64,000 nucleotides of DNA from Pedococcus bigeumensis (GTDB lineage: Bacteria > Actinomycetota > Actinomycetes > Actinomycetales > Dermatophilaceae): NCBI RefSeq assembly GCF_006438965.1, contig NZ_RCZM01000002.1:620001-684000 (forward strand), given 5' to 3'. Position numbers and translations under genes: made by a program. Shown piece after piece: positions 54,929-63,352 of the stretch. A model generated the notes under the pieces. The model was not told the DNA's origin. It did no database searches and saw only the letters and a program-made list of their open reading frames with translations. The first letter of the stretch is position 1. Every line of letters begins with the position of its first letter.

Positions 54929-56134
54929 GTGAGCACCCCTGTGACGCAGTCGGACTCCCGGCCCACCACTCCCCTGCCGTTGCTCGTCCTCGGACGCGGC
55001 ACGGAGCTGCACACCGAGCGCGGGGTCGAGTGCCCGGGTGATCTGCCGGCACCCTCCGACCCCGGGCTGGTCGACCGCGCTCGCGCGGCCAAGGCCGCCC
55101 TGGGAGACCAGGTGTTCGTGCTCGGGCACCACTACCAGCGCGACGAGGTCATCGAGTTCGCCGACGTGACCGGTGACTCCTTCAAGCTGGCCAAGGACGC
55201 TGCTGCCCGGCCCGACGCGCCGTACATCGTGTTCTGCGGCGTGCACTTCATGGCCGAGTCGGCCGACATCCTCACGGCCGAGAACCAGACCGTGATCCTC
55301 CCCGACCTCGCGGCCGGGTGCTCGATGGCCGACATGGCCGCCATCCGCCAGGTCGAGGACTGCTGGGACGACCTGGTCGAGGCGGGGGTCGCCGACGTGA
55401 CCGTTCCGGTGACCTACATGAACTCCTCCGCCGCCATCAAGGCCTTCACGGGTCGGCACGGCGGCACCATCTGCACGTCGTCCAACGCCAAGACGGCACT
55501 GACGTGGGCGCTGGACCAGGTGGGCGCCGGCGGCAAGGTGCTGTTCCTGCCGGACCAGCACCTGGGGCGCAACACCTTCGTCCGTGACCTCGGCGGCTCG
55601 CTCGACGGCTGCGTGGTGTTCGACCCGCACAAGCCGATGGGTGGGCTGACCAAGCAGGAGCTCCAGGACGCGACGATGATCCTGTGGCGCGGTCACTGCT
55701 CGGTGCACGGCCGGTTCAGCCTCGCGGCCGTCGAACAGGCCCGCCGCGAGATCCCGGACGTCAAGGTGATCGTCCACCCCGAGTGCCAGCACGAGGTCGT
55801 CGAGGCCGCTGACGAGGTCGGCTCGACCGAGAAGATCATCCAGACCATCGCGGCCGCTCCCGATGGCACGAAGTGGGTGGTCGGGACCGAGCTCAACCTG
55901 GTGCGGCGACTCGGGACACTGTTCCCGCGCCAGCAGATCTCGTTCCTGGAGAAGAACGTCTGCTACTGCTCGACGATGAACCGCATCGACCTGCCGCACC
56001 TCGTCTGGACCCTCGAGTCGCTCGTGGCCGGCCGCGTGGTCAACGCGATCAAGGTCGACGACGAGGTGGCCCACTTCGCGCGCCTCGCCCTCGACCAGAT
56101 GCTGGCGCTGCCGGGCGAGACCTCGAAGGACTAG
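54929..56134 (+). CDS. nadA: Quinolinate synthase
   Basis: A 401-residue NadA, which condenses iminoaspartate and dihydroxyacetone phosphate to quinolinate using a [4Fe-4S] cluster. The cluster cysteines lie in VFCGVHFMAES, one of HPECQHEV or GTICTSSNA, and KNVCYCSTMNRI. GHHYQRDEVIEFAD, MNSSAAIKAF and FLPDQHLGRNTF are substrate-side signatures. GTG 54929 is set by a leaderless TACGAT. It stands alone without nadB or nadC in the window. The ErpA protein 2.5 kb away could supply its cluster (inference). Confidence 0.95.
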   Translation: MSTPVTQSDSRPTTPLPLLVLGRGTELHTERGVECPGDLPAPSDPGLVDRARAAKAALGDQVFVLGHHYQRDEVIEFADVTGDSFKLAKDAAARPDAPYIVFCGVHFMAESADILTAENQTVILPDLAAGCSMADMAAIRQVEDCWDDLVEAGVADVTVPVTYMNSSAAIKAFTGRHGGTICTSSNAKTALTWALDQVGAGGKVLFLPDQHLGRNTFVRDLGGSLDGCVVFDPHKPMGGLTKQELQDATMILWRGHCSVHGRFSLAAVEQARREIPDVKVIVHPECQHEVVEAADEVGSTEKIIQTIAAAPDGTKWVVGTELNLVRRLGTLFPRQQISFLEKNVCYCSTMNRIDLPHLVWTLESLVAGRVVNAIKVDDEVAHFARLALDQMLALPGETSKD

Positions 56135-56217
56135 TCCTGCTGGCGGAGGCCACCGCAGGCCAGCCCCCGCAGACTGATTGGTTTGCAGGGGTCCGCAACC
56201 CGCCAGGAGGATCACCC

Positions 56218-57372
56218 ATGGTTCGCATCGTCGACCCACGAGGACGAGGACGTCGCACCCTACTCACGTTGACCGCCACGGTGGCTCTGGTCGCCGCCGC
56301 AGTGGCTCCCGCCCAGGCCCACAGCAGCCACGGACACCCCACTCCGCCGCCGACGAGGGTGGCCAGCGGCCTGGACAACCCGCGGCAGCTCATCGTCAAC
56401 GGCCACGGCGACCTGTATGTCGCCGAAGCCGGACGGGGCGGCAGCACCCTCTGCATCACGGGCCCGGAGGGTGACGACATCTGTCTCGGGTCGACCGGCG
56501 CGGTGACGCGGGTGACCCGGAAGGGCACGCAGTCGCGGGTCGTCACCGGACTGCCGTCGCTCGCGGCTCCCGACGGCTCAGCAGCCATCGGACCCTCGGA
56601 CGTCGAGTGGCTGGGCGGGCGTCAGCTCGCTGTGCTCATCGGGCTCGGCGCCGACCCAGCGGCCCGCGACGCAATGCCTGCTGAGGGCTCCCGCCTGGCG
56701 ACGTTGCAGCTCGCCAAGGTCGGCTCCACGCACACCCGGACCATCGCCGACCTGGGCGCCTACGAGGCCAAGGCCAACCCGATCCACGACCCGGACAGCA
56801 ACCCGAGCTCGTTGATCCGGGTCGGCGACAAGTTCGTCATCACCGACGCCGGGGGCAACGACCTCGTCAGGACGGGACGTCATGGCCTGTCGACGGTGGC
56901 CGTGTTCGACGACCAGATGGCCGACGCCCCGCCATTCCTGGGCCTACCTCCCGGTACCCAGATCCCGGCTCAGGCCGTGCCCACAGCGGTCGTTCGCGGA
57001 CCTGACGGCGCGTACTACGTCAGCCAGCTCACCGGCTTCCCGTTCCAGCCCGGCCTGGCGAACATCTACCGCGTCGTGCCCGGACACGCCCCGACCGTGT
57101 GGGCCTCTGGGCTGACCAACGTCACCTCCCTGGCGTTCGACTCACGTGGTTCGTTGTATGCCGTCCAGCTCGCCAAGGACGGTTTGCTCAACGCGCCGCC
57201 GGACGCGCCGCCGGTCGGTTCGCTCGTCAAGGTGTCGCGCAGCGGCGCCCACACGGTCGTTGCCGACAACCTGGTCGCGCCGTACGGCATGGCCATCAGC
57301 GGGCACCAGGCCTACGTGTCGACCTGCTCGGTCTGCCCAGGTGGCGGGGAGGTGTGGCGAATCACGTTGTAG
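56218..57372 (+). CDS. ScyD/ScyE-family secreted beta-propeller-like protein
   Basis: A 384-residue exported protein. Signal peptide MVRIVDPRGRGRRTLLTLTATVALVAAAVAPAQA, then an NHL-like propeller beginning PTRVASGLDNPRQLIVNGHGDLYVAEAG, with repeated IRVGDKFVITDAGGNDLV and SLAFDSRGSLYAVQLA blades. This matches the ScyD/ScyE family, named after the cyanobacterial scytonemin cluster but widespread as secreted proteins of unknown role in actinobacteria. The single disulfide candidate is STCSVCPGG near the end. CAGGAGG lies 6-7 bases before ATG 56218. Confidence 0.85.
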   Translation: MVRIVDPRGRGRRTLLTLTATVALVAAAVAPAQAHSSHGHPTPPPTRVASGLDNPRQLIVNGHGDLYVAEAGRGGSTLCITGPEGDDICLGSTGAVTRVTRKGTQSRVVTGLPSLAAPDGSAAIGPSDVEWLGGRQLAVLIGLGADPAARDAMPAEGSRLATLQLAKVGSTHTRTIADLGAYEAKANPIHDPDSNPSSLIRVGDKFVITDAGGNDLVRTGRHGLSTVAVFDDQMADAPPFLGLPPGTQIPAQAVPTAVVRGPDGAYYVSQLTGFPFQPGLANIYRVVPGHAPTVWASGLTNVTSLAFDSRGSLYAVQLAKDGLLNAPPDAPPVGSLVKVSRSGAHTVVADNLVAPYGMAISGHQAYVSTCSVCPGGGEVWRITL

Positions 57373-57414
57373 GAGAAACTGGTCCTGGACCAGCTGGATT
57401 CCGTGGGCGAGCGA

Positions 57415-57443
57415 CCCGACCGTGAGTTTCAGGGGCGGTCGGG
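57415..57443. terminator. Hairpin at the convergent ends of the ScyD/E-like and reductase genes
   Basis: CCCGACCG (57415-57422) pairs with CGGTCGGG (57436-57443), loop 13, enclosing the stop of the leftward reductase gene (57429). Confidence 0.45.
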
Positions 57444-58682
57444 CAGCTCGTCCACGGTCAGCGTGAAGGCCTGCGCGCGGAGTCGCTCCACGAGCGCGTC
57501 GCCCATCGCGGTGGCGGGAGTGAGCACTCCCGCCGCCTCGGGCAGCTTCTCGCCGTCCAGGGCGAGGCACAGAGCGGACTCGCCGAGCATGACTGCCGTC
57601 GCGGCATACCCCGGGTCCCCCTGGGCGGACACCGTCGCGAGGTAGCGTCGCCCGGTCTCCGTGGTCGTGCGGATCTTCATCGCGAACCAGCCGGAGCGCC
57701 GGTTCTGCTCGCTGGGACCCTCGCCGGGCGACGGCGCGAGCCGGTCGAAGATCGGCCGCGTGCGGGGGTTGGCCAGGCCGGCGATGGCCAGACCCATCAC
57801 ACCGGTGAAGACGGTCGCCTGGCGACGTCCACGCAGTCCACGGCCGTAGGCGCTGACCTCGCGGTAGCGGAACCGGCGTCCATAGGCGTGGTCGCGCAAC
57901 GCGTTGCTCCGCCTGACGATTCGCGTGTTGAAGCCAGCCATGATGAACGGTCCGACCCACTCGCCCGTCTCGGCGTCGGCGAAGACCGACCTGACGTCGC
58001 GCTCCTTGCCCAGGTCGGGCTCCGCGACCCGGTCGGGGCTCAAGGCGTAGGGGTCGAAGATGACCTTGCTCAGCGCCTTGTCCTCGCTGACCGCCTCGAG
58101 CTGGGCCCTCGACGAGTCGATGGTACCGCCGCTCAGGCCACCCTTGGACTTGGCGTGCAGGGTGGTGTCGAGCAGACCACCGGCGGCGTCGGCGACCGCG
58201 CGCTCGTGCAGCAGCAGGACCCCGAGGTCGGAGGGGATCGAGTCGTAGCCGCACGCCGTCACGATGCGCGCGCCGGTCTCCTTTGCCCTGGCGTCGACGG
58301 CGTCGATCGCCCTGCGCACGAACAGGACCTCGCCGGTGAGGTCGGCGTAGTGGGTGCCTGCCTCCGCGCACGCCTGCACGACGGGCAGGCCGTAGCGGAG
58401 GTAGGGGCCGACGGTGGAGGCCACGGCGGTTGTCGACTCGGCAAGCGCACGCAGCGAGCTCGGATCGGCCACGTCGGCGACGACCAGGGGCCAGTCCCGG
58501 GCGCGCGGCGGCAGCGTGGCGCGGACCTGCACGAGGCGCTCGCGCGACCGGCCGGCCAGGGCGACCCGGACGCCATCGGGGGCGTGCTCGGCGAGGTACT
58601 CCGCCACGAGCCGGCCGACGAAGCCGGTCGCCCCGAAGATGACGACGTCGTGGGGGCGGGTGGGGTTGGTGGCTGCACTCAT
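57429..58682 (-). CDS. Saccharopine dehydrogenase-like / trans-acting enoyl reductase family protein
   Basis: A 417-residue NAD(P)-binding protein: DVVIFGATGFVGRLVAEYLAEH is the Rossmann loop, followed by VALAGRSRERLVQVR, VVADVADPSSLRAL and the mid-domain GEVLFVRRAIDAVDARAKETGARIVTACGYDSIPSDLG. The family includes the mycobacterial trans-acting enoyl reductase (Rv2953-like) for phthiocerol lipids, as well as saccharopine dehydrogenase-like oxidoreductases. No polyketide synthase is near, so the substrate is open. ATG 58682 overlaps the stop of the upstream beta-glucosidase by 4 bp. Confidence 0.88.
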   Translation of the reverse strand: MSAATNPTRPHDVVIFGATGFVGRLVAEYLAEHAPDGVRVALAGRSRERLVQVRATLPPRARDWPLVVADVADPSSLRALAESTTAVASTVGPYLRYGLPVVQACAEAGTHYADLTGEVLFVRRAIDAVDARAKETGARIVTACGYDSIPSDLGVLLLHERAVADAAGGLLDTTLHAKSKGGLSGGTIDSSRAQLEAVSEDKALSKVIFDPYALSPDRVAEPDLGKERDVRSVFADAETGEWVGPFIMAGFNTRIVRRSNALRDHAYGRRFRYREVSAYGRGLRGRRQATVFTGVMGLAIAGLANPRTRPIFDRLAPSPGEGPSEQNRRSGWFAMKIRTTTETGRRYLATVSAQGDPGYAATAVMLGESALCLALDGEKLPEAAGVLTPATAMGDALVERLRAQAFTLTVDELPDRP

Positions 58683-60064
58683 GATGGCGATCCGTTCGCT
58701 CGGGTGTGCGCGATCAGGTCGCGGTACCAGTGGTAGGAGTCCTTCGGCGTGCGGACCTGCGTGTCGTAGTCGACGTGAACCAGGCCGAACCGCTCGGCGT
58801 AGCCAGCAGCCCACTCGAAGTTGTCGGTCGCTGACCAGGCGAAGTATCCCCTGACATCGACGCCGTCGGCGATCTCGGCCGCGATGGCCCGGAGGTGGGC
58901 GTCGTGGTAGGCGACGCGTCGCGGGTCGGCAACGTGGCCGTCGACGGGGTCCGCGTCATGGAAGGAGCACCCACTCTCGGTGATGTAGACGGGCGGCAGC
59001 GAGTCGCCGTAGCGCTCGCGAAAGGTCCGCACGATCTGGGCAAGACCCTCGGGCACGATCGGCCAGTCGAAGTCGGTGCGCTGGTAGCCCTCGATCCGGC
59101 GGTTCTCGAAAGGCAGCCCCGGCGGGAGCTCGGCACCGTCGAGCTGGGAGCTGTCCTGGCCGGCGCCGGGCGCCCCGATCAGCGCAGGGTTGTAGTAGTT
59201 GATCCCGAACCAGTCCAGCGGCTGCGCGATGGTGGCGAGGTCTCCGTCCCGGTAGGTGGGAAAGCCCTGCTCGGTCCCCTCGACGGGGTAGCGACCGAGC
59301 AGCACCGGGTCGGCGAACATCCAGTTCCACAGGTTGTCGTACACCTGCGCCGCCTCTTGGTCCTCGGGTGACGTGGATGCGGGCCAGACGGGCGAGTGGT
59401 TGCTGGCGATCCCGATCTCACGGCAGCCAGCGGCGCGCAACGCCTGGGTCGCGAGCCCGTGACCGAGCAGGAGGTGGTGGGCGACGGGGAGCGCCTCGAA
59501 CCCGAGCGACCTTCCGGGCGCGTGGTTGCCGATCGCGTACCCGAGCATGGTGACGACGTTCGGCTCGTTGAGCGGCACCCAGCGCGCGACCCGGTCCCCG
59601 AGCCGCTCACCCACGATGCCGGCGTATGCCGCGAAGTGCTCGGTGATCTCGCGGCCGGTCCAGCCGCCGAGGTCCTCGAGTGCCTGAGGAGTGTCCCAGT
59701 GGAACAGGGTCGCGGTCGGGGCGATCCCGGCTTCGAGCAGCTCGTCGACGAGGCGGTCGTAGAAGTCGAGACCTGCTTCGTTCACCGCACCGGCGCCGGT
59801 GGGCAGGATGCGCGGCCAGGCGATCGAGAACCGGTAGCTGTCGACGCCGAGCTCCTCGAGCAGGGCGACGTCCTCACGGTGGCGGTGGTAGTGGTCGCAG
59901 GCCACGGCACCGCTCGCGCCGCCGACGATGGCGCCGGGGCGGTCGCAGAAGGTGTCCCAGACCGACCTGCCGCGTCCGTCTTCAGTGACGGCGCCCTCGA
60001 CCTGGTAGGAGGCGGACGCCACGCCGAAGGTGAAGTCCCTTGGGAGAGTGGGGAACTCGGTCAC
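58679..60064 (-). CDS. GH1 beta-glucosidase
   Basis: A 461-residue GH1 enzyme. FTFGVASASYQVEGAV opens the barrel, TLFHWDTPQALEDLGGW and VPLNEPNVVTMLGY (acid/base E in NEP) follow, and VYITESGCSFHDA carries the nucleophile E. It hydrolyses beta-glucosides or cellobiose in the cytoplasm; no signal peptide is seen. The 5' region (60065-60140) has CAGGTG-containing repeats that may be the binding site of a LacI-type regulator, usual for such genes (inference). It is translationally coupled to the reductase gene downstream. Confidence 0.93.
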   Translation of the reverse strand: MTEFPTLPRDFTFGVASASYQVEGAVTEDGRGRSVWDTFCDRPGAIVGGASGAVACDHYHRHREDVALLEELGVDSYRFSIAWPRILPTGAGAVNEAGLDFYDRLVDELLEAGIAPTATLFHWDTPQALEDLGGWTGREITEHFAAYAGIVGERLGDRVARWVPLNEPNVVTMLGYAIGNHAPGRSLGFEALPVAHHLLLGHGLATQALRAAGCREIGIASNHSPVWPASTSPEDQEAAQVYDNLWNWMFADPVLLGRYPVEGTEQGFPTYRDGDLATIAQPLDWFGINYYNPALIGAPGAGQDSSQLDGAELPPGLPFENRRIEGYQRTDFDWPIVPEGLAQIVRTFRERYGDSLPPVYITESGCSFHDADPVDGHVADPRRVAYHDAHLRAIAAEIADGVDVRGYFAWSATDNFEWAAGYAERFGLVHVDYDTQVRTPKDSYHWYRDLIAHTRANGSPS

Positions 60065-60079
60065 AACCGCCTCCTCAGG

Positions 60080-60140
60080 CAGGTGTCTGTGTGCGTCAGG
60101 CAGGTGTCGTTTCGTCCAGCAGGTGCCGCTTCGGCAGGTG
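60080..60140. repeat. Four CAGGTG direct repeats upstream of the beta-glucosidase
   Basis: CAGGTG occurs at 60080-60085, 60101-60106, 60120-60125 and 60135-60140, the first two inside longer copies of CAGGCAGGTGTC. Spacing shrinks from 21 to 19 to 15 bp. The array lies within 76 bases upstream of the beta-glucosidase start. Confidence 0.45.
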
Positions 60141-60185
60141 CGCTTCCAGCGAGGCCGTCATCGGGCGGGCGGGAGCCGCTGGCGG

Positions 60186-61550
60186 TCAGCGAGGCATGGC
60201 GCCGAGCCGTGCGAGCAGCACCGCCTCGGCGACGCAGACCTTCTCGAACTCGCCCAGGTGCAACGACTCGTTGGCGCCGTGGGCTCGGGTGTCGGGGTCT
60301 TCGACGCCGGTGACGAGGATCGCGGCATCGGGGAACTTCTCGGCGAACGACGCCACGAACGGGATGGATCCGCCCACACCGATGTCGACCGGCTCGACGC
60401 CCCACGCGTCCGTGAACGCAGCGCGCGCCTGGTCGTAGACCGGCCCGTCGGCGTCGGCGTCGAAGCCCGCGCCCTGGTCGTCGAGGTGCACCTCGACCCT
60501 GGCACCCCAGGGGATGTTGGCTTCGATGTGTCGCTGCATCGCGGCATACGCGTCCATCGGCACCTCGTCGGGGGCCAGCCGGATGGACACCTTCGCGCTG
60601 GCAGTGGGGACCAGGGTGTTGGAGGACTTGGCGACCGAGGGCGCGTCGATGCCGATGACGGTGGCAGTCGGCTTGGCCCAGATCCGGTCGAGGAGGCTGC
60701 CGGTGCCGATCACCTCGACGCCGTCGAGCAGACCGGACTCTTCGCGCAGCCGTGCCTCGTCGAAGGCCAGGTCGCTGGCTTTGCCTGACTTGAGGCCCGC
60801 GATCGCGACGTCACCGGCGTCGTCGTGCAGTGTCGCGAGGATGCGGATGAGCGGGGTGATCGCGTCGGGGACGGCACCGCCGAACATGCCCGAGTGGACC
60901 CCGTGGTCCAGCGTCGTGACCGTGACGACGACCCGGATCAGGCCACGCAGCGTGGTGGTGAGGGCGGGCTCCCCGATGGCCCAGTTGGTGGAGTCGGCCA
61001 GGACGATGGCGTCGGCGCGCAGCTTCTCGCCGTGCTTCTCCAGCAGGGTCGGAAGGGAGTCGGAGCCGATCTCCTCCTCGCCCTCGACGAAGACGGTCAC
61101 TCCCACGGGCAGGTTGCCGGCGTGGGCACGCAGCGCAGCGAGGTGGGCCATGATGCCCGCCTTGTCGTCAGCGGCACCGCGGCCGTAGAGGCGACCGTCC
61201 CGCTCGGTCGGCTCGAACGGCGGGCTGTCCCAGTCCTTGTCGTCACCGGGGGGCTGCACGTCGTGGTGGGCGTAGAGCATCACGGTGGGTGCGCCCTCGG
61301 GCCCGTCGATGTGCCCGATGACCGCGGGACGACCTCCCTCGCGGACGATCTCGACGTCGAGACCCTCGGCGCGCAGCAGCGCAGCGGTGGCTTCGGCACT
61401 GGCTTCGACGTGGGCCTGGTCGAACGCGTCGAGGCTCACGCTGGGGATACGGGTGAGGTCCTCGAGGTCCTTGCGCAGGCCGGGCATCAGGCCCGCGACG
61501 GTGGTCTTGAGGGCGGAGATCTGGTCGGTGGTCAGCACGTCGTCAGTCAC
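60186..61550 (-). CDS. M20-family metallopeptidase (dipeptidase)
   Basis: A 454-residue M20 enzyme. MLYAHHDVQPPGDD holds the first metal His/Asp, GRGAADDKAGIMAHL the bridging Asp, EGEEEIGSDSL the catalytic Glu and metal Glu. A dimerisation domain interrupts the catalytic fold, and HGANESLHLGEFEKVC near the end provides the last His. It cleaves dipeptides in the cytoplasm (CNDP-like). GTG 61550 is set by a TAGGCT 7 bases upstream (leaderless). A longer in-frame start would run through the promoter region and is rejected. Confidence 0.92.
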   Translation of the reverse strand: MTDDVLTTDQISALKTTVAGLMPGLRKDLEDLTRIPSVSLDAFDQAHVEASAEATAALLRAEGLDVEIVREGGRPAVIGHIDGPEGAPTVMLYAHHDVQPPGDDKDWDSPPFEPTERDGRLYGRGAADDKAGIMAHLAALRAHAGNLPVGVTVFVEGEEEIGSDSLPTLLEKHGEKLRADAIVLADSTNWAIGEPALTTTLRGLIRVVVTVTTLDHGVHSGMFGGAVPDAITPLIRILATLHDDAGDVAIAGLKSGKASDLAFDEARLREESGLLDGVEVIGTGSLLDRIWAKPTATVIGIDAPSVAKSSNTLVPTASAKVSIRLAPDEVPMDAYAAMQRHIEANIPWGARVEVHLDDQGAGFDADADGPVYDQARAAFTDAWGVEPVDIGVGGSIPFVASFAEKFPDAAILVTGVEDPDTRAHGANESLHLGEFEKVCVAEAVLLARLGAMPR

Positions 61551-61557
61551 GTCGGCG

Positions 61558-61563
61558 AGCCTA
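61558..61563 (-). promoter_or_regulatory. -10 element (TAGGCT), leaderless M20 gene
   Basis: Minus-strand TAGGCT, 7 bases before GTG 61550. Confidence 0.55.
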
Positions 61564-61737
61564 ACGCGTGGCTCCGCCACGACCTCGAGGTATGCCGCGT
61601 GGCCAGCGTGACTGCCCACAAAGGAGGCGCAAGACGCCTGGCTGGCAGTGCGGGCGGCGGCCTTGTGGCTACCACATGGCACCGACATCGGATGTTCGAA
61701 TTCCGTTTACTGTCAACACTATTCGTTCCCCTGGGTC

Positions 61738-61766
61738 TTGCACTGATGTTCGAACAGGTGTACGAT
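61738..61766 (+). promoter_or_regulatory. Promoter with overlapping LexA (SOS) box
   Basis: TTGCAC (61738-61743), 17 bases, TACGAT (61761-61766), then 6 bases to ATG 61773. Between and over the -10 lies TCGAAC-AGGT-GTACGA (61750-61765), one mismatch from the actinobacterial SOS consensus TCGAAC-N4-GTTCGA. GATGTTCGAA also occurs at 61691-61700 and 61745-61754. LexA bound here would block the promoter, so the gene is probably DNA-damage inducible. Confidence 0.7.
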
Positions 61767-61772
61767 TGAGAC

Positions 61773-63281
61773 ATGTCCATCACCGCCGCAGCTGTCGTCG
61801 CTCACGAGGCGACGACCAACTCCCTGTGGGAGCGGGCTGCGCAGGTCGCCGGCAGGTTGAACCTGGCACACGGCGAGCTCGTGGACATCGCGGCCGAGCT
61901 GGTCGAGGGCGGCCACTGGGGCGATGGCGGCTTCAGCTCGCCAGAGCACCTCCTCGTGGTTCGCGCCGGCCTGTCCCCCGCCCAGGCGGGCGACGTGGTG
62001 CGGATCGCGCGCCGCCGTGCCGAGCTCCCCGATGCCGTGGCCGCCCTCGCCGCAGGTGAGCTCTCGATCGGCCAGGCCGCCGTCGTGGCCAGGCATGGCC
62101 GCGCCGACCACCAGGCCGGCATCGCCAAGTTCGCCCGCACCGCGACCGTCCCCCAGCTGAGGCGGGCGCTGTCGACGTCGGTGTTCCTCGACCCCGACAC
62201 AGGACTGCCCTCGACCGCGCCCGCGCCCGATGGCACCGACTCAGCCACGGGCGACGATGCGCACAGGGACGTGTCCGACGGGGTCGTTCAGGAAGCGACC
62301 AGGCAGCACGATCCACTCGCAGCCCTCCGTGCTGCGGAGGCACAACGGATCGCTGACAGGGCATGCGCGCGCCCCGACCTGTCCATGCACTTCGACGAGT
62401 CCGGTCGATTCCACCTGCGGTACTCCGCGCCCGCCGAGATCGGGGCTCTCGTCGAGCAAGCCGTCAAGGAAGCCAGGGATGCCTTGTTCACGGCAGCGTC
62501 CGGCGCCGACGGGGCCTCACCTGCCCAGGGCGCTCAGTCTGGCGACCTGCTCACAGGTGTGACGTCGTCGCGACCGAGCTACGCCGGCGCGATCGCGGAG
62601 ATCGCCAGCCGATCCCTTTCCACCATCAGCTCCACCAGCCGGGCCAGCCACTACCGCGTCTACCTCCACCTCGACACCAACGGCGGCTGGGTCAACGGCG
62701 GCGGCGCCATCACGCCGCGGATGGCTGCACGGTTCAGCTGCGACGGCACCATCACCCCACTCTGGGAGACCGAGGGACGTCCGATCTCGGTCGGCCGCGA
62801 CCAGCGGATCCTCCCGGCCCGCACCCGTCGCCTCATCGAGGACCGCGACCGGGGCTGTCGCATCCCCGGGTGCAGCACCACCCGGTTTGTCGAGATCCAC
62901 CACCTCGACCACTGGGCCGACGGCGGCGCCACCGACTACGACACCCAGGTCAGCCTCTGCCCCTTCCACCATGACGCCCACCACCGCGGTGACCTCACCA
63001 TCACTGGCGACCCGACGAGACCGGACGGGCTGACCGTCAGCAACCGCTATGGCATTCCCATCCGACCGCCCGCAGCGGCCGAGCTCGTGCCGGCCGACCC
63101 TGGTGCGGCTGCAGCTGATCCTCCTGGGTGCGGGCCGTACCCCAGTCCCAGCGGCGGACCGATGCGTGCCCGCGACATCGAGTTCGTCCCCGACGCCTGG
63201 CAACGCTGGCGAGAGCCCGCCGTGGAAGGTCAACCCGCGCCGCTTCGCCTCGTCCGCCGGGATCTGAAGTCTGGCGTCTGA
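61773..63281 (+). CDS. 13E12-type DUF222/HNH endonuclease-family protein
   Basis: A 502-residue protein with an N-terminal DUF222 region (ELVEGGHWGDGGFSSPEHLLVVRAGLSPAQAGDVVRIA...) and a C-terminal HNH nuclease motif DRGCRIPGCSTTRFVEIHHLDHWADGGATDYDTQVSLCPFHHDAHH, with CxxC zinc and HH/N/H residues intact. These 13E12/REP-family proteins are abundant, often multi-copy, in actinobacteria, and LexA boxes have been described at mycobacterial members. The function (mobile or repair nuclease) is unsettled. Leaderless start at ATG 61773 under an SOS-type promoter. Only one copy is present in this window. Confidence 0.9.
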   Translation: MSITAAAVVAHEATTNSLWERAAQVAGRLNLAHGELVDIAAELVEGGHWGDGGFSSPEHLLVVRAGLSPAQAGDVVRIARRRAELPDAVAALAAGELSIGQAAVVARHGRADHQAGIAKFARTATVPQLRRALSTSVFLDPDTGLPSTAPAPDGTDSATGDDAHRDVSDGVVQEATRQHDPLAALRAAEAQRIADRACARPDLSMHFDESGRFHLRYSAPAEIGALVEQAVKEARDALFTAASGADGASPAQGAQSGDLLTGVTSSRPSYAGAIAEIASRSLSTISSTSRASHYRVYLHLDTNGGWVNGGGAITPRMAARFSCDGTITPLWETEGRPISVGRDQRILPARTRRLIEDRDRGCRIPGCSTTRFVEIHHLDHWADGGATDYDTQVSLCPFHHDAHHRGDLTITGDPTRPDGLTVSNRYGIPIRPPAAAELVPADPGAAAADPPGCGPYPSPSGGPMRARDIEFVPDAWQRWREPAVEGQPAPLRLVRRDLKSGV

Positions 63282-63340
63282 ACGCCCGTTGCCTCGAGTA
63301 GCCAGGAGCTCGCGATTCAAGGGATGGCTGCCACACGGCA

Positions 63341-63346
63341 TACAGT
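63341..63346 (+). promoter_or_regulatory. -10 element (TACAGT), leaderless DUF3043 gene
   Basis: TACAGT lies 6 bases before GTG 63353 and overlaps a CGGCATAC octamer (63336-63343). Confidence 0.6.
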
Positions 63347-63352
63347 GAGGTC

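Noticed and set aside
785-63343. Interpreting GTATGCCG as a KOPS- or Chi-like polar motif
   Set aside because: The two orientations are balanced over 64 kb (18 to 19), so no polarity is evident in this window.
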